This document shows positions 14,251-29,121 of a stretch of DNA of 64,000 nt, one piece after another (the first letter of the stretch is position 1; each line of letters starts with the position of its first letter). The DNA lies in the NCBI GenBank assembly GCA_009741485.1, contig CM019217.1:35832317-35896316 (forward strand), read 5' to 3'. Source of the DNA: Malurus cyaneus samueli (lineage: Eukaryota > Chordata > Aves > Passeriformes > Maluridae). The notes under the pieces were generated by a model. That model worked only from the letters and a program-made list of their open reading frames with translations, made no database searches and was not told the origin of the DNA. The position numbers and the translations under genes are program-made.

Positions 14251-17200
14251 GGTTGAACTACCAAGTAGGAACAGACTGCTTCATCTTTCTGTTGCTGTCC
14301 ACTGACTCCTTTTCCTCTTTCCCTGAACCTGAGCATAAACCAAAGCTGCTTTCATCCTGCAGCACTTGCTGGACTGCTTGCTTCTCCTCACATACTTAAA
14401 AAAAAATGTAGTCAGATTGTAATTTTCTGTTAGTGAGAAAGAGCACCCTTCTGGTTGATTCTGCTTCAATAATTTAATTTCCATTTTCCATAGGAGTCTA
14501 TTGCAAGGTGAAAGAAAGTCTGTGAGACATTGGCAACAATCAGGCAACAATTTCTTTAACTTTAGAGGTAAGCTGTCATTAAAGTGTGTTGTTGGGTATC
14601 GTATTGTAAGCGAACTGAAAGGAAACAGGACAAATAAGAATGGTGTTCAAGAAACCTGACATTACCATGTATAAAACAGTTTGCCTGTTTCTGGGGCTGT
14701 CTATAACCAGTAATACTTGGGCTTATCCTTTAACAATGTTACATACCTTTTACCTTTCATCCATTGGAGTGCAGGACTTTGTACTTCCCACACCTCTAGC
14801 TGGCAAATTGATATTTTAAATAGGTATGTTCCCTCTCTCACTGGCAGCAGAAAAAGTACTTTAACTATTTGTTCTGTTATTTAATCTCAATGATAGGGGA
14901 TTTTATAGGAGTGTATATCTGGGAATCTAGTTTTTGGTTGAGGCAAGGTCAATCACGCTTTCGCCTGGACAGCATTTCCCTGAACTTTATCACAGTGACA
15001 AAACTTTGACTGAAGATGGGTTTTACCTGCTTTCAAAGTACTGGAGTGCCAACCCCTGTACCCCCATTTTACAAACTTGGCACTCATCAGTTATGTAAGG
15101 GCGGTAGTAACCCTCCCCTTATTAGGAAAGGTGGGGGCTTACCAAGAGAATGAACTCTTGATTTTATTTTTTAGCATCTAAATTACTTATATTTGTGTTA
15201 TTCTAGAAATTAAGGAATGTGCTGAATTGCAAATTTTAGTAAGATTTCTTTTCACGGAAAGAACTACATAGTATGTTACTGCACAGTGGAATGCTACATT
15301 TTACTAGGCTGTTAATCGTGTGTTCTCTTTTTCTGAGGCAGCTTTTCCTAGGAATAGCTGTTTTTAAGTTTTTCATTCCGATTTTTGTCAACTACATTTC
15401 TACAATGAACAGCCCAAAGGAGCATAAACAGGAGTTTCTGTTGTGAAATGCACCTCCTTTTTATTTTAAAGTGATGAGTAACCCTTTTTAAAACTTTCTT
15501 CTGATGTGACCGGACAAAGAGAGACTCATATAGCCCTTTGGGATTTGCCTGCAGTGAACCTTCTTCAAAAATCATGACCTTGGCTGTCCAAGTGACAAGG
15601 CTCTCAAGTTGTTAAAGCAGATTTAAATGAGACACAAGCAGGATGTCAAATATTTGTTGCTGTAGGTGTAGTGTAGCAGTGCTTTGTAGTTGGAGCTCAT
15701 GAGAGTGTCTCGGGCTCACAGGCTGCTGCTGACAGGATGGAAACTGAAACAACACAGTGGCACAGATACACCAGCGTTCTCACATCTGAACATGCAAACA
15801 TTAAATACATAAAAATGAATACAGGTTATGCTTTCTTTTGTCTGGGGTTTGGGATATCGAACAAGTCTTTCTTGGTAACAAGGACATTATTTGTAATGTA
15901 GATATATGTATACCTTTGCCTTTACAGTGATAACAACTTCTTGTCAAATGAACCAAAAAGTCCCAAGCGAGCCTTTCCCATCATGATAGAATAAGAACTC
16001 AATAACTTGTTATTCAAAACCCTGTGATAGAATACATTTCTATCTTGAGAAATTGGGTTCTTTATGCATTTCCCTGGGAAAAAAATGCACCCCAGTGATT
16101 GTTTCAATGTATGCACGAAGTTATAAAGGGAATTTCAGAGATACTGTACTTATCAGCTGCACATGAACAGTTTGTGGTTTGAAGAGGGAATGTGGGATGG
16201 AGAAATCCAACCTTCTGTATCCAATTTTACCCAGTGGAATATGGCATTAAGCAATCCTATTGTGTGTTTAAAATTTCATTTTGTCCGCTGGAACACTAGA
16301 CCATATAGTTTATTTGGAAAAGCTTATGTAGAGTTTGTTCATCTTGATTTCCTTATTTTATACTTCATGTATCAGATAATATGAGGAAATGTATTGTGAA
16401 TATCAAAGTTAAACCTTGAAGTTCAGCATGGTGTTAAACTATAACCTATGTCTTAATTATTTTACTGGAATACAAAAGGTGTGCCTCTTTAGTTCAAATG
16501 TGCAACCTAAATCAAAGTCACATTGAGCTGATATATAAAAATCAGGTAATTGTGAAATATTTAATTAGAAAAGGCTATGGATCTTGTCTCACAAGAACTG
16601 GTTGAAGAATTGAACATCCTCAGGAAAGATATTATTATTCTTTTTAATGTGTGGACCAGACTTGGGCTATATTTTCTGACATCAGCCAGTCTTTTTATTT
16701 TTATACAACATCCTGGTGCGGGTATTTTGTTAATTTTTTTTCTTTCCACTGTGGCCTACAGTTATTTACTTGTCTTCTTTTATACCTTTGTTTTTATACA
16801 ATAGTTTGCAAACAGAAAATTTTCTTAAGGTATATATTTAGGATATAGAATAGCTAGCCTGTGGAAGTGCTTAAGTTATGCAAATATCCATGTGGTCTGT
16901 GTGAGATGGACTGGAAAGCTGTGTACGGTTATTTATATAGCTTTTAGCATTGCTGTCTATTGCAGTTTATTTAGAACCATGTTTTGAACAAGTTGCGTTG
17001 TCTCTTACTTTTGAGACTTTAGGTGGAACAACTTCACAAAGAAATGCCCTCTGATGATAAGATTGCAAAGTAGGAGTGAATGAGTGGAAGAGGAGTATGC
17101 CAGGACTATAATAATGTTTGTAACATTCGTTAAATTGTTTGTTAAGTAATATATTCAGGCAGCCTAGTGTTTCCCAGCTTCTACATAGGCCATTATGTGT

Positions 17201-20200
17201 TCTAGTAAATTAAAACTAGGAAATCTTTGTTGGAGTTTTAATGCTCAAACTGACATCTAATTCCCCCAGACAATAGGTACAAGCCTGTAAGCCTCTCCAA
17301 TTCTTTCCAGTCTTTATATTTATTGATTCTTTTGTAAACGTGTTTCATCCAGTCTATTACAAGCAGCACTGGTTAGAAGTGTGAAGTTTACCATGTCTGA
17401 CCTAAGGCACATTAAAAACAGCAGCTATCTGCCATATAGTCAGGCATCCCAGATTTACTTCCAATCAGAAGAAAATTTGGACCTTTAACTGCTTGGCTGG
17501 TTTGGCTCCTGCTTTGCCTAGAGGGGCTGACATGTTAATTCTTTGATCTGTCTGGTTTGGAACTGAATTTAGTTCAGCTATCATTTGTATTCTAGGTTCT
17601 AAATGTTTTATTACTTGAGTTGGCTTATATAAGTAGTTTATTTTGATTTAAGACTTCATTTTCCCTAGTCTTGAGTAATGTTTTGCATATACAAATGTAA
17701 GTTTCTTACTGCAAAGTATGTATTTAATCCTTCTTTTTCTTAACATGTCGGGTTGTTTGCATCTTATTATTAAAAAGTTAACAAATAATCCATTCATAAT
17801 CTCTGAATGGATAGAAAGAACAGTAAATTTTAGGGAAATGAACACAATACATTTTTATTATTTTCTTCATCTTATACTGTAAACCATATGTAATAAATAA
17901 TTTATAGTAAACAAACACATCTTATTTTTCCCACCATATTCATCCTCAGTTCCATAGCTTTGAAGTTCAGTAAATAATTTATGATAGTTGTTAGTGTAAG
18001 GAAATCTAACTGTATTCCTGATCCTTCTTGCATTTTGTCCTTCTTGTTCTCAAGCATAACTTTGATTCATAGCCAAATTGAATGATAAAGAATGTATGAA
18101 TAACTGATGGGATTCATTAAACAGACTGAAAATTAAATCAGCTATTTTTAATTTCAAAAAACTAATTTTATACATACATAATGAAAATTTTCTGTATTTT
18201 TTTTTTTTAATTTGGTAGGAATTGCATAAGACAATGCAGAAGTGAAAGTTTTTAATACCAAGTGGAACATGTTTTTTGCCTGCTTTTGTTCTCAAAACTT
18301 CCATCAGGGTGTCTTTTAGCCCGGTTAAATATCTTGCTGAGATCTACTATATTTGCTGAGAATGTAAGAAAAGATATCAGAGTACAAAAATTAGGAAATG
18401 CATGGTTTTGGTTTTTACTGAAATATTCTGTAGAATACTTTTTTAATTCCTTTGTTTTCCATTGTTTGCATGGAAAACGTGAAGATTTTGGAAAGATTAT
18501 TAAGCATTAAAGGGATTCTTTTCCCCCCCCAGTTTGTTCAGGCTCATCAGGGTGGCTGTTCTTTGTGTCCTTTTAAAAGTTTTTAAATGTTCCTGAAATA
18601 TATTGCATCTTCTCATACATTCAGAATTATCTAAAATTTGAATTAAAGCAGAAAAAAAAGCATGACTTCAGGCAGATATGTAAAAATTTTGTGTAATTCT
18701 GTAACTTCCAGGTACTGGTTTTTGGAATCTCTGGTTTAACCCTCAAAAATGAGTGAGATCAGAACATAACAAAGTGGTTTGAATCCATCCTCATTTGGGC
18801 TACCAAAAGCAGCAGAAAACCTGTCATGTAATTTTCTCAAACTGGGTGGGGAACTGTGGTAGAAGTTTCATGTACTTAACAACATCTGCTGTAAATACAG
18901 ATGCATGCTGGTACTTGTGCTTAGGGTGACAGAGCTCCATAGGAATCTCTGGCCGTTCCAACTCCTCTGGGCAGGCTGCAACCTGCAGTGCTTGTATTGC
19001 TGTGTACTTGTGTGTATGTGAAGCCCCAGGTCTTTGTTTCTGACACAGATAATTCTGCGGAGCACAGGGTATAAATGGGTTTTGTTTTGTACAGCTGTAA
19101 TTACAATGAGAAATCACAGCGAAGCTTTAAACAGTATTTGCAATGCAGGGCTGGGTCTGTAAGGCACTAACAGGGGGAGACTGTTATTCCATAGTATAGG
19201 GTCTTCTGGGTCTGAGGTTTAGGCTGCTTTTTGAGGCTTTCTACTTAAAGGTGATTTATATGTATCATGAGCCAGATGTTGTGAAAGTTACCAAGAATAG
19301 CAAGGACTTGTTATTGCCTTTCAGAAATTTATTGTCTCTCAGGGTTTCCTGTACACCACTGTTATTTCCCTTGAAATCAGTATGGGACCTGCCTGGTGTT
19401 GACAAGACCATATTAAGCTATTATTGTCATTAGTTCACTAATTTTTCTGGTGTGGCAGGTGACAGAAGAGGAATGTTTTGGGAAGTTTCTGACTTTGACC
19501 AATATGGTGATAATTTCACTTACTACTTTCTCCCTATTGAGTAATAGAAACCTTCTCCAGAAAATGAATTTGTTAGAAGATTTCAGGGGAAAAAAAGGCC
19601 ATCATCTTTTATAATTAAAAGAGTTAGCCTAAATATAGATGTTATCCTCAACTGCTTAGTGTTGTTTGACAGTGGCAAATTGTTTCCTTTAGGGATCTGT
19701 AAATGATGTGATGAGCAAGTATTCAATCTTCACTTGGTAGCTTTAGCTGTTTCTTGAAAAGTACTTTGGTTTGGCTTTGTTCTAAAAGCTCTTCTTTTCC
19801 TTTCCTTCTCAGGGTTTCTGTCATGCTTGTTTTGTCTGTTTTTAACTACTACATTGCAAAATCAGTGATAAACAGTTGATAAAGCTAATGATGAACACTC
19901 ACATTCTTTTGGAAGCTTAAAATTATTAAAAGATTCTCAGCAGGCAACATTACAAGAAGCGTGTGACTGTGGTGTGATCTCATGCATGTTAATTTTTCAG
20001 TGCAAGCAGAATCTGTGTACTTGCCTGAAGCATGTCTGGCTTCATAGATCACCTTGAAGGATTGGGGCTTGCTTTTTGTAAGGAGCATGGTTTGCAATAA
20101 TACATCACCTTCGTTTCTTTACTCCTGGAGAGAATCTGCTGACGGCAGGACTATGATAGAGGAGGCCACGGCTGCCATTGACTTTTTACTTTCAGTGTCA

Positions 20201-22305
20201 CCTTGGGACATCATGTTTGGTTTCCAAGTAATGATAATTTTATAGTAGTGTTGTAGTACTTAGCTTTTTTTCTTGTCTTGTGTAGCCCATTGGCTCTTCA
20301 GAGGCTAAGTTCATGTACTCCACAAAGTGGGCACAAAAAATGCTATAGACAAGGAAAAATGTCAGTAATTTTCAAACTGCCTTTTTTTTTTTGTAGTCAG
20401 GCTTTTCTAAAAATTGTGCAAATTATTATTAAATTGTAATCTGGTTTTGAAAACATGGATTTCTTTGTGTGGAAGATGAAGCAGAAAAGGTGGAGAAAAG
20501 GCTGACTTCAAGGATAAAATGAACCTCAACTGAAGGAAGCAGGTTAGCAATTATGTGTGTACTGCCAATGTTCAAGATAGACTATTGCTCACACACAGCT
20601 CGGTTATCTGCAGAACAAAGGAACAGCTTATGTAAATCTCAGTACAGAAAGATCCAGTAGCAATTTTCATGACCCTGTAACCTCCTGTAAAAGGTGAGCC
20701 ATTTACAAACTCAGTGCTTGGTTCTGCTTATTGAAAATCTTTGGAGGTAAATTAATAAAACAAACTTGTGTAGCTGTCAGTGAATGACTCGTGAACAAAA
20801 TGTTCCTTTTTATGTCGCTAGAACTACCAGTTAAACTGTCAAAAGCAGTATTCTTTAATTCTCTTTTGTGCAAGTCCACTTGAAGAAACAAGTTATTTGT
20901 GGTAAAAGATATGAAAATTATAATCTGACAAATGTGTATTTGTACATAACCTTCCTATAAGTACTGAACTCTGTCTTTAATGTGGATAAGTTGCTAAATC
21001 AAGTCAGATGTGTGAGGCGAGAACTGGAGAGCTGATAGCAAATATTCATAGTGGAAGCTGATAACAGCCTTAATTAAGCTGCTGCTATCTTTCCATGATA
21101 AATTTAGAACTTCTCCATAAGTCATCTGACTTAATGCTCCATTTGCATCCAGGAGTGTTTGATTTAGATTGGTGTCTTTGTTAAGAAATCTGCAGATGTC
21201 TCTTTGATAGCCCTAGCTGTCACAGAAGAGCCTGGGAGCTTTGTTTCTCCTGTGTTGCAGTGTAGAGAAGGGGGTTTACTTTGACCTTAAGCGACCTTCG
21301 AGCATTTAGCTTTTTCAAGGTTGACATACTCTGGGAAATACTTTTTAACGACTGCTTTTTAATGCTTTCTTGTACCAATTAATGAACCAAACATTTGTTA
21401 ATCTTTTAGTTACTGTACTTGGTTACTTCCAAGAAGATTTATCTTGAAAACTTTGTCTAAAAGAATTATTTTAGAATAATTTTAGAAACTTTGGTGGGCA
21501 CAGTCCAAGACAGTGCTATTCATGTAGTGTTAGCTGCAATTATACTGAAAGGTTCTAAGACGACTCATTTGGTGAATTTTTTGAGTAGCAAGTTAGTATT
21601 ATGTCACCAGATTATTTGGATGGATTTATTTTCTCTGCCTATTTTGCTTTCAGGAGTTGTGCACATCGTAAATGTGATCCTAAATCATCAATGACTGAAC
21701 TGTCTGAGACAATTCTTTTTATTTTAATTCTTTTCAGGAAAGAATAACTTGAATTTCAAGTTAATTCTTGTACTAGATATTTTTGATCAAAAAATAAAAT
21801 GTGAATTTTTTTTTCCAGTGTAGAAACTCTGTTGTTGTTTCTGAATCAGACATTTTAACAGGATTCTTTTTCATAGTTTGGTTAGAATAATTAGAGGAAG
21901 AGTCCAGTGGTACTCCCTCACAGAGGGTATATAAGTACTATTCAGAAAGAGTAATTCTTATAGTTATCTAAACTTGAAATAAAAGGGATTATTAAGCTGA
22001 TGTCAGTTATAAAAGGTATCTGCATATTTGGCTGAAAGCCCAGTATTCATGTATTTTGTGTGAAAATAAACACAAAACAGGAGAGTTGTTTCACCAGAAC
22101 CAGAGAAGTAGTGTGAGAAAAAGGAGCTCTGAGTGAGAGATGTAGAAGCTCTGATGCATATGAGCACTTATAACAGGCAAAAGAAATCAAGTGTGTTCTG
22201 CTGTATTCCTACTGGCTGTACTTGTATGTGCAAACATTTCTTCCTAGTTCTTTTCTGCTTTTCACTTTTTTCTTTTTTATTTTTCCTTCTCTACATGGTA
22301 TACTT

Positions 22306-22345
22306 CTGGATGGTGTGGGTTTTTTTGGTTTTTTTTTTTTAAGAG
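22306..22345. repeat. T-rich low-complexity tract
   Basis: GGTGTGGG followed by two long T runs separated by GG. Simple sequence only. Confidence 0.55.
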
Positions 22346-23622
22346 GATCTTGAAATTTAATTTGAATTTAATAATTTTTGTGTGTTTGTGCACTTGTGTA
22401 TATTTGTTACACAGTGATGCTGCTAATGCAGTAGTGTTTCATGACTTCTGAGGTATTAGGATTTCTTGGTCTCATACGTTGGGGGCAGAAACCAGCAAGA
22501 AATACGTGCCAATGTGCATAATTGTGATGTGCTTAAAGTTACAAAAGTTGCTTTTTGGGCAATTAGCAATTCTGCAAAACTGATGGGTGAATATATGGTT
22601 TTCTTATCTATCAGTCATTAAGACAGTCACCAGTTGAGTGAAATTTGTACATGGAATGATAAATTTTTGCAATTACAGCTCTGGATAGTATAGTTAGATA
22701 GTTATAGATTTAGATCTATTTTTAATATATATCGTTTTATATATGCATATAGCTATAATATAGTTAGATAGCATGTGTAGTAAATTAGCTAATAATCTGT
22801 GTCATAAAAGTAGCTGAAAAATACTTTTCAAAAAATTTAAAAGCTAGTGTTTACACTTCTTTAGTCTACAGTTAATCTGTTGTATTTGCCTGTTGTTGAT
22901 CAGATTAGTTGTATTTTAAGGAAATTGAAACCGAAATTGTAGGTGTTTCTCTGTGGAGTGGTATGTTGCTTTAATGAGGTAGTAGGAATGTTTCTGGACA
23001 TAATACATATTCTGTGTGAGTAATTCTGCATATCAGCAGGTGTAGGAGCATCAAACAGGAAGATGCAGATCCAGAACGTGTGGCACTTACATTATCTGAA
23101 GAGATTCTCTGCTTTGGGATTAGAAAGGTGACATATGTAAGAAACTTCTACAGATAAGTGGATATCAAAGTTTTGCTTTGTTGCCTCACTTGTCTCAGTT
23201 TAGATACTGCCCTCTGTGCTGCAGTATTTGCAAAACACTGTAGTAGCTGTGTTCCCAAAGTGCAGCTGAGCACAGAAGCAGATGGCAGCTCAGTCATTTA
23301 TCCATCTTGCATGATTTATTTCTATTATCTCTCTGGAAACAAAGTAATTGATGTTAAGCTGTAGCTGTTTCTCTCCTGCTTCTCCTGCTTGATCCCTTTT
23401 TTTCATATATTTTAAGGGGAGAAGATAGAAATCATGTCTGGTTTCTACTGGTGCTTTTTCTTTTTACCTTCTAGTCATGAATATTTCAGTGCTGTAATGA
23501 GGGGTCTTTGAAAATTTGGAAGATATGTAAAGACTAAAGACTAAAAATTAACTAAGATAAATTAGTTTCTTCTGTTTATAGAAGCACACATTCCAAGATG
23601 ATAAGAGTATGTCTAAAATAAA

Positions 23623-23664
23623 AATTAGGGTTAAAGGTTTGTGAATTAGGGTTAAAGGTTTGTG
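23623..23664. repeat. 21-bp perfect tandem duplication containing TTAGGGTTA
   Basis: Two exactly identical, adjacent 21-bp copies (23623-23643 and 23644-23664), each beginning AATTAGGGTTAAAGG. Each contains one telomere-type hexamer in the G-strand sense on +, the opposite orientation to the CCCTAA array that begins 2.6 kb to the right. It may be coincidence. Confidence 0.85.
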
Positions 23665-26302
23665 TGGATTTTCTGGGTTTGTAGGGAGACACCAGTCTAA
23701 CTTCTTTCCATTTTTTGTTCTTGTGGATAGTGAGGGTTTTTAAAGACTTCTGATTACTCCTGATGTGAAATAAGTAGCTACTTTCCTCTTTAGCAGAAAC
23801 TATGCCAGGTAGATTTGGCTCTGCTTGGAGAGCTCTGCTTCCAAAGTTAACTCTCAGCAATTCATTGCCTTATACAGAAAGTTGTATCAGGTTAGGTCTT
23901 GTATAGTCGCCTCCAACTCCACTGAAATTTTTTTATTTGTTTGTTTTTGTGAGATCATGGAAAAGAGTAAGTTTTTTTTTTGTACTTAGTCATCAGTTCT
24001 TTAGAATAAGGTTAGAATGAAATAATTTTAAGAAAATCAATTGAGGTTCAGTCTGTTAAAAGAGACGATTTTGTTCTTCAGTAAAAAACATATTTAGAGT
24101 ACTAGATCATCATTCTGTGTGGACACATTTAATTGGATGTATTTAAATTACTGCTGATGGGCCACAGAAATAAACTAAATATGTCAGGGTGGTGAGCATC
24201 TACTGATAATGATTGTCATTTCAGTACATAAAAATATGAGGTTAGAGTAGGTCCCATTGCCTTAGACCTGAGGGAGAGGGCTAAAAAAAAATGTAAGCAC
24301 CCCCAAGGCTGAGCTGAAGTTTATGTTTCAAGGTCTGTAAGGTAATCAGTACTGCTAAGAGTTCAGCTACATCCGTGTGTCCTCTCTTAGAGTACAGAGT
24401 GTGTACTCTTTACTCTTTCCTTTAAGAAAAGTGTGATCACACCAGTGCTATGTGGATAGACTTCATTTATAGGGATTGTTAAGTGTAGAGAAGATGAAGA
24501 AGGAGAGAGGCCATTAAAATGGATTCCTATCCTCACCTCTCAGTCTGCATGATGGTCCTTCCTGTCATACAAGGTGCTGTCTGCTGTTTGGAATGCTTTG
24601 CTGGTAAGAGAGGAAGGCAAAGTTGACAATTAACTGAGTTCTTACTCAGAAGTCTTCATCATGCTCCAGCTCCCAGATAGACACGTTAATCTGGGGTGAG
24701 GAAAGCACATTTTGTGAAAGGTGGCTGCATATCATGTGGCTATTGCAAACAGTGTGAATTTCATCATGGGTTTATGTGAATGAGATTGTATATGTAGATT
24801 TTTTTGTTCCTTTTTTCACTGTCTTTCTTCAAACCAAATCCGGTCTGGAAGAAAGGGTGCAATCCTGGACTGGTTGCCCATAGCACAGTAAATGGTGAGG
24901 AAGCAGTGGTATTATGTGACTTGTGTACGCCTCTGGGACATGGAGATCCTTGCTTGGATCTTATGTGCAAAGAACTGTGAATTCAAGAATAATATTACTC
25001 AAATTGCTCTACATTAATTTCTATTCCAATTCTTTTTAGCACATGTAAGTGAGAATCTTGGAAATACGTTTGCTAAATCATGTGGTAAATGGTCTTGTTG
25101 ATGACTGCAGAGTTGCTCTGGGGTTGGAGCTATTAAGCACTTATTATGGGAATCCAACAGGGCAAATTAAGAGAAACCTGTGTGTGTGCTTGTTATTTTA
25201 GGACTTTTATGCTTTCTTCTGAGAGACCTCATGGAGGACCCTATGACCTAAAAAGACTTGATATCTTTTAGTCAGAGGTTAACTTCTGAAATCTCAGTTA
25301 CTGACCTATCAACAATGGAAGTAATCGCCTCCAAGGGAGGGTTTAGTGTTGTTATTCTTTAATGCTAAATAGCTGAATATTGCTGTTAATAATACATGTA
25401 AAGTGGCTTTTTAGCATTCTGCTTAGTTGTATGTGGTATTTTCACTTAGTAACTAGGCCTTTTTATACTTGTAAATTAGGGGGGGTATTTTATATTTCTT
25501 TGTAAGTAACTGCCAAGTGGATTTCTTATTTGCTTTTAAAACCATTGTAAGCATTTCTTTAATTTGGGAGTGTTCAGATGCAGTGGTTGTTACTTAAATC
25601 TATACATGAGTGTTCCTTGGAAATACAATTCCAAGTACACAAGACCACTGTGCATGGTAGAACTTGACATTATAATAAGTTCTGTCATTGAAGAACTAAT
25701 GCATGGTGATTTTTTTGCAGGTTTTAACTGTTACATTTCAAGGCTTAAAGGAGCAAACTACATAAAATAAGTATTGCTGCTATTTATAATGCTTGTTGGA
25801 TACCTCCCCTGGTGTAGATTATGAGAGATTTTACAATTTTTGATGCCAATATACGAATATGTCTTTTTACATAAACTTCAAATTTCATGTTAGAACAGGT
25901 GAATCATCTTTATTTCCTTTCCTAACTTCACCCAGCTTTCTCTGGAATATTAGCTCTCTGAAAAACTGCCATAGTCTTCTAATGCCATTTTTTGCCATGA
26001 TCATAAGCATTTTCAGTAATGTTTGTGAGTAGCATTACTGAAAGATCTTGAGTTCCTGCTGAATCAGTTAAATCTTTTGATGGCATAATTATTCTGCTAG
26101 CCATTGGTCTTGTAACAGTGGAACTCCCCTTTGAGGAAAAAAAGAGGTCATTCATCTTTTGTAAGATTCATACATGAGCTTTATCACTATAGCAATAAAA
26201 TTCGTTGCTTGGTTGATAACCACAAAGGACTCATACCACTAGAAAATGTAACCACACTTAGGTACATTGTCGTGTCCACAGTTAGATAACTATTAGAATA
26301 AG

Positions 26303-27484
26303 CACACCCTTACCTAAGCCTAACCTAAGCCTACACTATCAAATTAGTACAAGGTAATAAAGAGACACTCAAGCCTAACCCTAAACCCAGTTAAAAACGT
26401 AACCCTAACCCTAAAACCACTAGACTTAACCCTACCCTACCCTAACCCAAACTAGCCCCCTGACCGATAGCCTAAGCCAAAAGCCCACTAAGCCCTTTAA
26501 GTCCTGATTAAGCTGTAGTGTTAAAGTTAAACTGGACATATAACCAAAAGTCTAAACCTACCCAAACCTAAGACAACGCTTAACCAAAGCCTCAAGTCTT
26601 AAACCTAAAGCCTCAGCAAAGCCTAAGTCTAGAGCCTAAACCAAAGCGCTAATCCTAAATTTAATGAACCATAACCTACGCACGCACCCTAAGCCAAGTG
26701 GTAGGTCTAAAACCTAAGTTCTGACAAGCCTAAGCCTAAAAACCGTAACTATAGCTAACCTAATCCCACTAAATACTAACAAAGCCATAAGCCTAAAGCA
26801 CTAAGTCTAAACCAAGCCAAAGTCAGCATAAGAAGAAACCCTAATGTAACAAACCAAAGCTCAACGCCTAACACCAACCTCCCCATCCCATCAAAACCAA
26901 TGCTCTAAGCCTATCTGACATTATATACTGAAATCTAAGAGAAAGGCAAGCAAAGGGTAAACGAGGCCTAATCCTAAACAAGTGTACAACGAACCTAAGT
27001 CAAACTCTAATCCTAACCGTACCCTAGCAATCAACCTACCCTACACATAATCTCTAACCCCAACCCCAACATCGCCCAAAACTAAGCTACCCCTTAACCT
27101 ATCCCTAACGCTACCCTAATCCAACCCCTTTACCTATCCTAAACCCCTAATCCTAAACCTCACCCTAAACCCTACCTTTTCCCATAGGCCTATGCCTAAC
27201 ACTAATCCGAACCTAACCCCAACCCTAACCCTAAGCCTAATCCTAACACTAAACCTAATCCTAACTCTAACCCCTAAACCTAACCCTAACCCTAACCTAA
27301 TCACAAACCCTTACCCGAACCGAACACCCCCTACATGCTACACCCCAATCCTTGCCCTAACCCTAACGCTAACACTAACACTAACCCGAACCCTAACCCT
27401 AAACCCAAATCCTAAACCTCACGCTCACCGAAACCCTAACCCTAACCCTAACCCTAACCCCTAACCCTAACCCTAATCCTAGCC
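26303..27484. repeat. Degenerate telomere-like block A, copy 1 (5'-truncated)
   Basis: A CCTAAN-type hexamer array, C-rich strand on +. It begins abruptly after unique AT-rich DNA and matches the interior of the well-preserved block A near 38036-39165. Shared landmarks include AGTACAAGG followed by GTAATAAA-like sequence, CCATAGGCCTATGCCTAACA at 27183, and CACGCTCACCGAAACCC at 27420. It carries many small insertions and deletions relative to the 38-kb copy, which breaks the 6-bp phase. It ends in a short run of perfect CCCTAA (27430-27470). Confidence 0.85.
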
Positions 27485-29096
27485 CGTCTTTACCCTTTCA
27501 CCCCCACTCTAAGCCTAAGTGTAGGCCCAAACCTAAGTCTGAACTAAGCCAAAGCCTAAAGTTAAACTAAGCCGAAGCCAAAGTCTAAACCTAGACCTAA
27601 GGCTAGTCCTATGAAGAAACCTAGCTAACCTAAAACTAAGCTACCCCTAATCCTCCCCAAATCTGAACCAAAGCCTAGACATAAGCTAAAACTAAGCCTA
27701 ATCTTAGCCTAGCCAAAAACCAAGACTAATCTAAGCCTAAGGCTAATCCTAACCTAAAACTAAGACTCAGCTAAGCTTAAATTTAAGACTAAAGGTAATC
27801 CTAAACCAGAGCAAGCCTAAGCCAAGCCAACCTTACCTCCCACACCTAAGCCTAAACCTTAAAACCTAGCGAAAGCCTGACACTAACAAGTCAAATCAAA
27901 GGGCAACAAAATGTATAAAACCGAAGCCTAATCCTAAACCCGTGTGTAAAACTAACCATAAGCCTATCCCTAACCCTAAACCCTAACCCTAAGCTTAACC
28001 CTCACCCTAACCAACACCGCAGGCCTCCACCGCGCAATAAACCTCAGCCTACCCCTAATCAGTACCCATAATGCTAACCCCTAACCCCTAAATCTAACCC
28101 TAACCCTAAACTAACCCTATGCTGAAACCCAACACGAATCCTAACCTTAACCTTAACCCTAACCCTAAATCTCAAACTACCCCTAAACCTAACCCTGACC
28201 ATTCCCCTAACCCTAACCCTAAACCTAACCCTAACCCTAACCCGAACCCTCAGCCCCCTACATTAACAACAAACCGTAACCATAAGCCTAACGTAAGAGT
28301 AGCCTTAACCTTAAACCATAGCAAAAGCTGAAAAACTAAGACGAAAGATCTAACTGCTAAGCCATACCAGCATAACTTAAGACAAAGCAACCCATTACCC
28401 TAACCATAACTTCCCCAACTCAATCCTAGAGTTAAGGCTAATCTGAAGGGTGCCTAACACGTACAGTTAACCAAACTGACCATATAACAATGCCTGACCC
28501 TGAGTCTAAGTTCTACGGCTTAGTCCTAAGGCATAAGCAACAAACCTTTACATTGCCCCTAACCTCCAACCCCTAACCTAACCCTAAACATGACCTCTAC
28601 CCTAAACAAACAGGAACTACAGCTTAATCACTAAATCTACAACCTATTCTAAAACCAACGCTCAAACCTAGTAACCTAATAACTAAGGTATCACTAACAC
28701 TATACTCCAACCAACTATGCCTAGCCTAATCCTTACGCTACACTACGGTACCCATAACTACAGCCTCAGGAACTAACAGCATACACCCTAAACCTAACCT
28801 ACCGCTAACCCGAACCCTAACCCTAAATTACACCATCAACCCTACCTCTAAACTCAAACCCTAACCTAACATAACCCACCGCCTTACCCTATCCTTTCCC
28901 CTAGCCCTACCCGTAACCCTACCTTACCTAGCTAACCCTACCACCCAACCCTAAACCTAAGCCTAAGCCTAACCCGAACCCTAACCCTAACCCTAACTCT
29001 AAATGCAAATCTAAACCTAGCCTAAACCTATGCTAATCGAAACAAACCCTTACTCTAACTTTACTTCCCTACCCCAACCCAAACCCTAACCGGAAC
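27485..29096. repeat. Degenerate telomere-like block B, copy 1
   Basis: Starts with a distinctive TTTACCCTTTCACCCCCACT segment and follows the order of the full block B at 35808-37480: GGCTAGTCCTATGAAGAAAC, TCCACCGCGCAATAAACC, ATGCTGAAACCCAACACGAA, and finally CAACCCAAACCCTAACCGGA. It is cut by the N run immediately after CCGGAAC, the exact point where the 35.8-kb copy passes into block A. It has more indels than the later copies. Confidence 0.85.
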
Positions 29097-29121
29097 NNNN
29101 NNNNNNNNNNNNNNNNNNNNN
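29097..29121. other. Assembly gap (25 N)
   Basis: Exactly 25 N bases between telomere-like DNA on the left and unique AT-rich DNA on the right. A short fixed-length run like this is normally a placeholder, so the true distance and even the adjacency are unknown. Confidence 0.98.

Larger units (their letters stand above)
14251..26302. other. AT-rich non-coding DNA (intron or intergenic)
   Basis: About 12 kb with no supportable gene. ORFs are short (under 100 codons) and show no recognisable domain. Features inside are low-complexity tracts (T runs at 18198-18209 and 22306-22342, an ATATAG-rich stretch at 22685-22775) and one 21-bp tandem duplication at 23623. Composition is continuous with 1-14059. 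The right end changes abruptly into telomere-like repeats at about 26303. Confidence 0.7.
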
